DNA of 13,598 bases from Synergistaceae bacterium. GTDB taxonomy: Bacteria; Synergistota; Synergistia; Synergistales; Aminobacteriaceae. Under the pieces are notes generated by a model. That model ran no database searches and was not told the DNA's origin. It worked only from the letters and a program-made list of their open reading frames with translations. Position numbers and translations under genes: made by a program. The stretch lies in contig JAAYJB010000097.1 of NCBI GenBank assembly GCA_012523155.1, positions 1 to 13,598 on the forward strand, written 5' to 3'. Shown piece after piece: positions 8,356 through 13,598 of the stretch. Position 1 is the first letter of the stretch, and the number at the start of each line of letters is the position of its first letter.

Positions 8356-8979
8356 ATGGCCCGTATGAATGTCAACCCCAACAGAATGGAGCTCTCGAGG
8401 CTGAAAAAACGCCTCGTGGTCGCAAAAAGAGGACACAAGCTCCTCAAGGACAAGCAGGATGCCCTCATTAAGGCTTTCCTGGAACGAGCACGGGAAGGCA
8501 AGGTGCTTCGGGAGGAACTGGAAACGGAGCTTGCCGCATGCTATAAAAGCTTCCTCCTGGCGAGGGCGCAGACATTGCCTGCAATGCTTGAACAGGCGCT
8601 CATGATTTCGGGTGCGAAATGCGATCTCCAGGTTGCCCGGCAGAACGTGATGAGCGTCATGGTTCCGGTCTACACAGTGGAGCAGGGCGGCTCGCCGGTA
8701 AACTATGGACTTGCGACCTCTCTCGGCAGTCTTGACGTTGCTCTCGAACGCTTCGCAAAACTGATTCCGAAGCTGATCGAACTGGCTGCAAAAGAGAAAG
8801 CCATCAACCTGATGGCCGTGGAGATCGAAAAGACCCGCAGACGTGTGAATGCCCTTGAACACGTACTGATTCCAGGATTTATCGAAACGATCCGCTACAT
8901 TACAATGAAGCTGGACGAGCAGGAGAGGTCAACTCTCAGCCGGCTTATGAAGATCAAGGAGATCGTTCGAACTCACTGA
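8356..8979 (+). CDS. ntpD: V-type ATPase central-stalk subunit D
   Basis: This 207-residue protein forms the rotating shaft inside the A3B3 head, analogous to F-type gamma. Its N-terminus has the family signature NPNRMELSRLKKRL followed by AKRGHKLLKDKQDALI (residues 7-38). The C-terminal half contains a second long helix (about 135-205), giving the two-helix coiled coil expected. The ATG at 8356 follows AAAGGAG (8342-8348), which overlaps the subunit B stop codon. It is the last gene of the operon, and an intrinsic terminator begins 18 bases after its stop codon. Genes for E. hirae NtpH or NtpJ (a Na+/K+ transporter) are not present behind it. Confidence 0.97.
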   Translation: MARMNVNPNRMELSRLKKRLVVAKRGHKLLKDKQDALIKAFLERAREGKVLREELETELAACYKSFLLARAQTLPAMLEQALMISGAKCDLQVARQNVMSVMVPVYTVEQGGSPVNYGLATSLGSLDVALERFAKLIPKLIELAAKEKAINLMAVEIEKTRRRVNALEHVLIPGFIETIRYITMKLDEQERSTLSRLMKIKEIVRTH

Positions 8980-8997
8980 ATCAGTTATCAGGAAACA

Positions 8998-9029
8998 GAG
9001 GAGCCGTTCAAAAGCGGCTCCTCGTTTTT
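8998..9029 (+). terminator. Intrinsic terminator of the V-type ATPase operon
   Basis: GAGGAGCCG (8998-9006) pairs with CGGCTCCTC (9015-9023). Two further pairs, one of them G-U, close a CAAA loop, giving an 11-bp stem. TTTTT follows at 9025-9029. Position just after subunit D fits the end of the ATPase transcript. Confidence 0.93.
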
Positions 9030-9075
9030 CCCCACTGCTGCTGTTCCTTTTCTGCACGTCTTTCCGGCCCTGTAA

Positions 9076-9084
9076 TGATATAAT
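9076..9084 (+). promoter_or_regulatory. Extended -10 promoter for rnpB
   Basis: TGATATAAT contains a perfect TATAAT (9079-9084) with the upstream TG of an extended -10 element. The predicted start, about seven bases later, coincides with the 5' end of the RNase P RNA at 9091. No good -35 hexamer is found at 16-18 bases, which an extended -10 promoter can do without. Confidence 0.75.
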
Positions 9085-9090
9085 TGGATC

Positions 9091-9420
9091 GAAGTATTCC
9101 AGGTGGCCGCTCTTTTTTGGGAAGAGAGGAAAGTCCGGGCTCCAAAGGGCAGGACGCTGGGCAACTCCCAGTTGGTGCAAACCAAAGGAAAGTGCCACAG
9201 AAATATACCGCCTCATTGAGGCAAGGGTGAAAAGGTGGGGTAAGAGCCCACCGGGCGGAAAGCGATTTCCGCGCCAGGCAAACCCCGTCCGGAGCAAGGC
9301 CGAATAGGGGGGGATGACGTTGCCCGCCGACCCCCGGGTACGGCCGCGAAAAGAACGCCGTAAGGCGGTCTTCAGATAAATGGCCACTCCATGACAGAAC
9401 CCGGCTTACGGAATGCTTCA
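9091..9420 (+). ncRNA. rnpB: RNase P RNA, bacterial type A
   Basis: This is the catalytic RNA that trims tRNA 5' leaders. The terminal helix P1 is clear: GAAGTATTCC (9091-9100) pairs with GGAATGCTTC (9410-9419) over ten positions with one G-U pair. Conserved blocks appear in order: GAGGAAAGTCCGGGCT (9126-9141), GGAAAGTGCCACAGAAA, GGTAAGAGCCCACCG, GGAGCAAGGCCGAATAGG, and ACAGAACCCGGCTTAC (9394-9409). The first and last of these form the core P4 region. P2 (TGGCC with GGCCA) is also visible. The length of about 330 bases and the block spacing fit the ancestral type A. The gene stands alone with its own promoter and terminator. Exact ends are inferred from P1. Confidence 0.97.
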
Positions 9421-9426
9421 CCTTAT

Positions 9427-9489
9427 TAAATAGGTCTTCAGACTCATTGTTTTTGTTTTAATAAGAGTCTGAAGGCCTATTTATTTTTT
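9427..9489 (+). terminator. Long intrinsic terminator after rnpB
   Basis: A 19-bp stem (9427-9445 with 9465-9483, one G-U pair) encloses a 19-base T-rich loop and is followed by six Ts (9484-9489). It begins seven bases after the rnpB end. The loop segment 9457-9465 is also complementary to 9422-9430, so a weaker alternative fold exists. Confidence 0.92.
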
Positions 9490-9505
9490 CATGTTAGTGA
9501 TAGGG

Positions 9506-9540
9506 TGGGACTAAGTGGGGAAATATGTCGGAAAGTGGGA
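9506..9540 (+). promoter_or_regulatory. MraZ-box array (dcw operator)
   Basis: Four pentamers occur at an exact 10-base period: TGGGA (9506-9510), TGGGG (9516-9520), TGTCG (9526-9530, degenerate) and TGGGA (9536-9540). MraZ of E. coli is known to bind TGGGN direct repeats separated by five bases upstream of mraZ, so this is the expected autoregulatory operator. The last box overlaps the mraZ Shine-Dalgarno (9537-9543). Confidence 0.82.
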
Positions 9541-9543
9541 GGA
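9537..9543 (+). promoter_or_regulatory. Ribosome-binding site that sets the mraZ start
   Basis: GGGAGGA lies six bases before GTG 9550 and decides that codon over the upstream in-frame GTG at 9505, which would lie on the first MraZ box. GGGA (9537-9540) can also pair with TCCC (9546-9549), so the site may be partly masked. Confidence 0.65.
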
Positions 9544-9549
9544 ATTCCC

Positions 9550-9975
9550 GTGCTCGTAGGGACATACGAACACAAAATCGATTCCAAATCCAGGATAGTC
9601 CTTCCCTCAAAGTTCAGGGAGGAGCTTGGCGACAGCGTTGTCTCCACGATTGGCATCGATAGGTGTGTTTCCCTGTATTCCCCTTCCGAGTGGGAAAAAG
9701 TAATGGAAAAACTGCAGGATCTTCCCTTTTCCAAAAGTAAAACAAGAGGTCTTCTCCGGGTGATGCTTTCGAGCGCCCACGAACTACAAATAGATTCCGC
9801 CGGCAGGGTGCTGCTGCCGGCCGTTCTCAGGCAGCATGGAGAGCTGGTGCAGGATGTAGTATTCGTCGGTGTCAGCGATCATGTGGAAATGTGGGACCGT
9901 GACAAGTGGAACGAGTACAGGTCCGTGGTTCTCGAGGAACTTACAGACATCGCAGAGGGAGTTGAAGGATTTTGA
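9550..9975 (+). CDS. mraZ: Transcriptional regulator MraZ
   Basis: This 141-residue protein is a DNA-binding regulator of the dcw cluster. Two tandem SpoVT/AbrB-like half-domains are visible: GTYEHKIDSKSRIVLPSKFR (4-23) and HELQIDSAGRVLLPAVLRQH (77-96). Each contains the D-x-x-(G/S)-R-(I/V) core. The first copy has Ser in place of the common Gly. MraZ assembles into a ring that contacts repeated TGGGN boxes, and such boxes lie immediately upstream here. GTG 9550 is chosen because MraZ proteins normally begin two to four residues before GTYEH and because GGGAGGA precedes it. The longer version from GTG 9505 adds 15 residues not typical of the family. The stop overlaps the rsmH start codon by four bases. 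Confidence 0.96.
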   Translation: MLVGTYEHKIDSKSRIVLPSKFREELGDSVVSTIGIDRCVSLYSPSEWEKVMEKLQDLPFSKSKTRGLLRVMLSSAHELQIDSAGRVLLPAVLRQHGELVQDVVFVGVSDHVEMWDRDKWNEYRSVVLEELTDIAEGVEGF

Positions 9976-10892
9976 CAGAACACGTTCCCGTACTTCTGCC
10001 GGAAGTCCTTGGATTCCTGAAACTGCATCCCGGAATTGAGAAGGTTCTTGACTGCACCCTGGGTCTCGGAGGGTATTCTGAGGCAGTTTTGAACCTTTTC
10101 CCTGGAGCCCGTGTATGGGGTATCGATCAGGATGAGGAGGCACTCTACCTTGCCGGAAAAAGGCTGGAGCCTTTCGGCGGGAGATTTCAACCACTCCGGG
10201 GCAATTTCGGGGATGTTGATCAGATTGCAGGGGAGTTCGCTCCCTTCGACGCGATCCTGTTTGATATCGGGGTTTCCAATCTTCAGATTTCCGAGGGGAG
10301 ACGGGGGTTTTCGTTTCAGTCCGACGGACCGCTCGATATGAGAATGGATACCGGTTTGGAGGTTTCAGCGGCTACGATAGTGAACAGGTATCCGGAAAAA
10401 GAACTCGCGCATATTTTCTGGAAATATGGTGAGGAACGATTTTCGCGCCAGATCGCAAGAGGAATTGTTCTGCACAGGCAGAAACACGGAGATATCACGA
10501 CAACCGGATCTCTGGTATCGGTCATCAGGGAAATTCTTCCGGCACCTGTTCAGAGAAAAATGGGCGGACACCCTGCGCGAAGAGTGTTTCAGGCTCTGAG
10601 GATAGCAGTGAACGACGAGCTCGCAGTTCTTGAACAGGGACTTGAACAGGCTTACAGGTTATGCAGAAACGGATCTATCGTAGTGGTTGTAAGCTATCAC
10701 TCTCTTGAGGACCGTATCGTGAAAAATAGCTTTCGGGACAGGCATAAGGAAGGTCTTGCAAAAATACTTACACGACGGCCGGTCATTCCTTCAGAGGAAG
10801 AAGTGGAGCAGAATTACAAGGCGAGAAGTGCAAAACTCCGTACAATGATAATTGAAACCCGGGAAGGAAAGGAGGTCGAAGGGAAATGGTGA
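9972..10892 (+). CDS. rsmH: 16S rRNA (cytosine(1402)-N(4))-methyltransferase RsmH (MraW)
   Basis: This 306-residue SAM-dependent enzyme methylates N4 of C1402 in the 16S rRNA decoding centre. It starts with the usual HVPVLLPEVL. The SAM-binding motif is DCTLGLGGYSEAVL (27-40), followed by WGIDQDEEAL, FDIGVSNLQISEGRRGFSF (97-115), DGPLDMRMD (118-126), HPARRVFQALRIAVNDEL (200-217) and SYHSLEDRIVKNSF (241-254). The motif I loop reads GLGGY where many homologues have GxGGH, a modest divergence. The start is TTG 9972, inside TTGA shared with the mraZ stop codon, with GAGGGAG (9955-9961) and GAAGGA (9964-9969) upstream. The length is normal. It overlaps ftsL by seven bases. Confidence 0.97.
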   Translation: MTEHVPVLLPEVLGFLKLHPGIEKVLDCTLGLGGYSEAVLNLFPGARVWGIDQDEEALYLAGKRLEPFGGRFQPLRGNFGDVDQIAGEFAPFDAILFDIGVSNLQISEGRRGFSFQSDGPLDMRMDTGLEVSAATIVNRYPEKELAHIFWKYGEERFSRQIARGIVLHRQKHGDITTTGSLVSVIREILPAPVQRKMGGHPARRVFQALRIAVNDELAVLEQGLEQAYRLCRNGSIVVVVSYHSLEDRIVKNSFRDRHKEGLAKILTRRPVIPSEEEVEQNYKARSAKLRTMIIETREGKEVEGKW

Positions 10893-11305
10893 ATGAAAAG
10901 CGGGCAGTCCGGAAAAGCGTATCTATTGCCAGGGAAGTCAGTCCTTATCTCATTTTTTTCGCCCTTGTGCTTTTTGGCTCATTCATGGGGCTTGGTGTTC
11001 TCCGTCTTTATAGCTTTCGTCTTGAATGCAAGCTCAACAGCATCAATTCACAGATAGAATCTTTTCAGGCACAGCAGGTCGAACTGAAGCAGAGACTCTC
11101 CTCGCTTCTTTCTCCCGGGAGGATTTACGGTTATTCGAAAAAAGACCTCGGGATGGTGTACGCGTCAAATGTCAAAGTGCTCCGGATCGATGAACCCCTC
11201 CTCGCTGAACTGCCTGAAACCGGAAATAGAAAAGATATGGCTGCCTCCCGTGAAAACGAGGGATGGTTCTATTTCTTCCTGGAAAAAGCACTTGCGGGGG
11301 AATGA
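10886..11305 (+). CDS. ftsL: FtsL-like cell division protein
   Basis: This 139-residue protein has a short basic cytoplasmic tail (1-18), one membrane helix (about 20-43), then a heptad-like coiled coil (about 46-76). The coiled coil leads to LSSLLSPGRIYGYSKKDLGM (71-90), which resembles the FtsL/DivIC ending where a short extracytoplasmic coiled coil is followed by a conserved 'sp..i...a...lGM' block. FtsL links FtsQ/B to FtsW and FtsI at the septum. The C-terminal 50 residues beyond that block are longer than in many FtsL proteins and have no recognisable motif. Position between rsmH and ftsI is the standard ftsL place. ATG 10886 follows AAAGGAGGTC (10868-10877). FtsL sequences diverge widely, so the name relies partly on topology and context. 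Confidence 0.85.
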   Translation: MVNEKRAVRKSVSIAREVSPYLIFFALVLFGSFMGLGVLRLYSFRLECKLNSINSQIESFQAQQVELKQRLSSLLSPGRIYGYSKKDLGMVYASNVKVLRIDEPLLAELPETGNRKDMAASRENEGWFYFFLEKALAGE

Positions 11306-11337
11306 TGTACATGTAGCCGCTTTGCGGAGGAAAGACG

Positions 11338-13017
11338 ATGCTGAAACGTGTTGGTGGGTCTCCATGGCTTCTTGTGTTCATTTTTTTCGCCGTTCTTTTC
11401 TGGAGAGTGGCGTCCCTGCAGCTTTTGCCTGATCCGCGGGTGGAAAGACAGTCCAGTCGCCAATACTGGAGCCGTGTGCCGGTAAGCACGAATCGCGGTT
11501 TTATCTACGATATCAAGGGGAACGCTCTCGCATTGTCGGTCCCCACTTCGAGTTTTTTCCTTGACCCCGCCTTCTGGAACCCTTCGGATGCTTCGGCTCT
11601 TAAAGGCATTCTCCCAGAGAGCATTGTTAAAACTATCTCTTCCTCACTTCCGGGTAGATTTTTCTGGCTTGTGAGAAAAACTGACGAAGTCACTGCAGGA
11701 AAAATCCGCGGGCTGAAGCTGAAGGGTATTTATGAAATCAACGAAAAGAAGCGACTTTACCCGAATAAGTCGCTTCTTGCTCACGTTCTTGGGTTTTGCA
11801 ATATAGACGATAAAGGCCTTTCAGGTATAGAACTGGTCTGGGATAAAATCCTTTTTTCTCCTCCAGGCTACAAGGTGCTGGCAAAAGAGTCTTCAGGCCG
11901 CACGATAGACATAAGCCGCTATTCCCATGAGGAACGGACAGCCGGTCCGGGTTCCGTCACGTTGACGGTGGACTCCAGGATCCAGTTTATAATCGAGAAG
12001 CGTCTTGAAGAAGGTATAAGGGAGCACAAAGCAAAGTGGGGGAGCATTATTTGCCTTGATCCCAACTCCGGTGCCATCGTGGGCATGGCAAGCTGGCCTT
12101 CTTTTGACCCGAATGTACGGGAAAGCCTGAAAAATTTGAAACTTATTATGAATAATTCCATTGGGCGCACCTATGAGCCGGGATCCACCTTCAAGCCTGT
12201 GATAATGGGTATTGCCCTTGAAAGGGGTGCAGTACGGCTCAATGAGTCATTCAAATGTCCGTACAGGATAAAGGTTGCTGACGGTCATATTTCTGAGGCC
12301 AGCAACAGGAGTTACGGCAGTCTTTCCGTTTCAGAGATCCTTGTTAAATCCTCGAATACAGGAATGGCCCAGGTTGGAATGCGTGTAAAACCGTTCGACA
12401 TGTACTATAGCGTCCGTGAATGGGGTTTCGGAAAGAATCCCGGTGTTGAGCTTAACGGGGTGGAGGACGGACTTTTGTCCACACCCGAACAATGGCGCGG
12501 CGTCGTCCCGTCGAACATAGCCATCGGGCAGGGACTCGCAATTACACCCCTTCATCTCGCGTCAGCCATTGCAGCAATTGCGAATAACGGTTATCTTCTC
12601 AGGCCGTTTATCGTTTCACAGGCTACCGATTCGTCAGGCCAGGTCATATACAGGGGTGAAAGACAGGTCGTCAGGGAAGTATTGTCACCCCGGACGGCAT
12701 CATGGCTGCGGAAAGTTATGGTGGATGTTGTCAAAAAGGGAACGGGAAAACAGGCGGACCTTCCATTTGTTTCCATAGCGGCAAAGACCGGAACCGGGCA
12801 GGTAGCGGAAAAAGGCGAATATCTGAAGGGTAAGTGGGTTTCTTCCTTCGGGGGTTTTTGGCCTGCTGAAAATGCCCAGTATGTTATGCTTGTTGTGATA
12901 GGTGAACCTACAAGAGGAAAGTATTATGGCGGTGATGTAGCAGCGCCTGTTTTCCGGAGTATTGTTGAAGACATTTACCAGACCGGCCTGCTTGTGAAGG
13001 CCGCGGCGGATTGGTGA
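11338..13017 (+). CDS. ftsI: Septal peptidoglycan transpeptidase FtsI (class B PBP3)
   Basis: This 559-residue protein is anchored by one N-terminal membrane helix (about 10-29) and cross-links septal peptidoglycan outside the membrane. The N-terminal dimerisation/pedestal region begins with RGFIYDIKGNALA (53-65), a class B PBP hallmark. The transpeptidase domain has all three active-site motifs: S283-T-F-K286 (in YEPGSTFKP), S338-S-N340 (in KSSNTGMAQ) and K483-T-G485 (in AAKTGTGQV). YYGGDVAAPVF (529-539) is another family signature. No PASTA repeats follow the domain, unlike Firmicutes PBP2x or SpoVD, and the length agrees with proteobacterial-type FtsI. ATG 11338 follows GGAGGAAAG (11326-11334). 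A rodA/mrdB-linked PBP2 is less likely given the dcw context. Confidence 0.95.
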   Translation: MLKRVGGSPWLLVFIFFAVLFWRVASLQLLPDPRVERQSSRQYWSRVPVSTNRGFIYDIKGNALALSVPTSSFFLDPAFWNPSDASALKGILPESIVKTISSSLPGRFFWLVRKTDEVTAGKIRGLKLKGIYEINEKKRLYPNKSLLAHVLGFCNIDDKGLSGIELVWDKILFSPPGYKVLAKESSGRTIDISRYSHEERTAGPGSVTLTVDSRIQFIIEKRLEEGIREHKAKWGSIICLDPNSGAIVGMASWPSFDPNVRESLKNLKLIMNNSIGRTYEPGSTFKPVIMGIALERGAVRLNESFKCPYRIKVADGHISEASNRSYGSLSVSEILVKSSNTGMAQVGMRVKPFDMYYSVREWGFGKNPGVELNGVEDGLLSTPEQWRGVVPSNIAIGQGLAITPLHLASAIAAIANNGYLLRPFIVSQATDSSGQVIYRGERQVVREVLSPRTASWLRKVMVDVVKKGTGKQADLPFVSIAAKTGTGQVAEKGEYLKGKWVSSFGGFWPAENAQYVMLVVIGEPTRGKYYGGDVAAPVFRSIVEDIYQTGLLVKAAADW

Positions 13018-13022
13018 GAATA

Positions 13023-13598
13023 ATGGTGCCGCTGAGCTTTCTTCTCAGGGAGTATGAAAAAAGATACGGACGGTCTCTTCCTGTTATTAATTCTTCTTCC
13101 GTTTCTCCCGTTCTTTCGGATATTACCGGGGACAGCAGGGAGTCTGCCCCGTGCTCTGTTTTTTGCTGTATCCGAGGAGAGAAGAAAGACGGCCATGAAT
13201 TTGCTCCTTCCGCAGTGGAACGGGGCGCTGCTGTGCTCCTCGCCGAGAGGGAAGTTTCCCTCAACGTCCCACAGATAATTTCACAGGAAGTTCGTCGCGA
13301 TATGGGGCGGCTTGCTTCCATCATTTACGGGGAGCCGTCGTCAAAGATGCTCATGTTTGCGGTAACGGGAACAAACGGGAAAAGCACCACCACGTGGATG
13401 ATACGGCATATACTCCAGTCGGCGGGTATCCGCACGGGCCTTTTCGGTACGATCGTCTATAACGACGGAGCAGAGGAAAGGGATGCCGGGCGGACTACTC
13501 CGGAAAGCTGCGAGATCCAAAAATCCCTTTCAAGAATGGTGGAAAATGGATGCGGTGCCTGTGTCCTGGAGGCATCGTCCCACGGTCTTTCTTTCGGA
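13023..13598 (+). CDS. murE: UDP-N-acetylmuramoyl-tripeptide synthetase MurE, 5' part (cut by window end)
   Basis: The reading frame stays open from ATG 13023 to the last base, giving the first 192 residues of a protein normally near 480-500. MurE adds the third amino acid to UDP-MurNAc-L-Ala-D-Glu in the cytoplasm. The N-terminal substrate-binding domain shows SDITGDSRE (32-40) and RGEKKDGHEFAPSAVERGAA (51-70). The ATP loop is GTNGKST (116-122), followed by GLFGTI, TTPES (158-162) and EASSHGL (183-189), all typical of MurE rather than MurF. The residues that distinguish meso-diaminopimelate from lysine addition lie further downstream, outside the window. The start is five bases after the ftsI stop, and the GGTGAG just upstream overlaps that stop. 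GTG 13026 is an alternative start. Confidence 0.95.
   Translation, partial: MVPLSFLLREYEKRYGRSLPVINSSSVSPVLSDITGDSRESAPCSVFCCIRGEKKDGHEFAPSAVERGAAVLLAEREVSLNVPQIISQEVRRDMGRLASIIYGEPSSKMLMFAVTGTNGKSTTTWMIRHILQSAGIRTGLFGTIVYNDGAEERDAGRTTPESCEIQKSLSRMVENGCGACVLEASSHGLSFG

Noticed and set aside
7972..8862. 296-codon minus-strand open frame opposite subunits B and D
   Set aside because: It spans two well-identified plus-strand genes and their junction, its translation resembles no known family, and no ribosome site or promoter supports it. It is a shadow of the coding strand.
9008..9421. Minus-strand open frames across 8929-9421
   Set aside because: The region is occupied by a well-conserved RNase P RNA, so open frames on the other strand are incidental.
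9505..9549. GTG 9505 as the mraZ start
   Set aside because: It coincides with the first MraZ box, lacks a ribosome site, and adds 15 residues not usual in MraZ. GTG 9550 fits family length and spacing.
13054..13278. 74-codon plus-strand open frame beginning inside murE
   Set aside because: It is out of frame with the conserved MurE reading frame starting at 13023, which shows recognisable domain motifs throughout and stays open to the window end.
1..13598. Mobile elements, CRISPR arrays, toxin-antitoxin or defence genes
   Set aside because: I looked for inverted terminal repeats, spaced direct repeats and transposase-like or defence-like proteins and found none. All the protein-coding content is conserved ATPase or cell-wall/division genes.

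Overview
The window is a densely packed, all plus-strand stretch of a bacterial chromosome, roughly half G+C by eye. It carries two conserved housekeeping operons separated by the RNase P RNA gene, with a tRNA gene at the left edge. The first operon is a nine-gene V/A-type ATPase in the order G/H-I-K-E-C-F-A-B-D, which matches Enterococcus hirae ntpFIKECGABD. The second is the start of the division and cell-wall (dcw) cluster: mraZ, rsmH, ftsL, ftsI, and murE cut by the window end. The V-type ATPase, the FtsI without PASTA repeats and the probable sodium-binding rotor suggest an anaerobic or fermentative, perhaps diderm bacterium. Synergistota would fit, but that placement is inference from gene content and no lineage marker was tested.

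Layout. A consensus sigma-70-type promoter (7-35) drives tRNA-Gly(CCC) with encoded CCA (56-131). A second near-consensus promoter (211-239) starts the ATPase operon (299-8979). The operon is tightly coupled, with start/stop overlaps at H/I, C/F and A/B, and ends at a strong intrinsic terminator (8998-9029). The rnpB gene (9091-9420) has an extended -10 promoter and its own long hairpin terminator (9427-9489). Right after it lie four 10-bp-spaced MraZ-box-like pentamers (9506-9540) that run into the mraZ Shine-Dalgarno. The dcw genes mraZ (GTG 9550), rsmH (TTG 9972), ftsL (10886), ftsI (11338) and murE (13023 to the window end) follow without terminators.

How the genes work together. Subunits A, B, D, F, C, E and G/H form the soluble motor and stalks. 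Subunits I and K form the membrane ion channel and rotor ring. The K subunit keeps every residue that coordinates Na+ in the E. hirae ring, so the enzyme probably moves Na+ rather than H+. The dcw genes supply a transcriptional regulator of the cluster, a 16S rRNA methyltransferase, a divisome scaffold protein, the septal transpeptidase and a peptidoglycan precursor ligase.

No mobile element, CRISPR array or clearly new system is visible. The points most worth checking are the Na+ site, the MraZ operator overlapping the mraZ translation start, and the missing room for a separate mraZ promoter.
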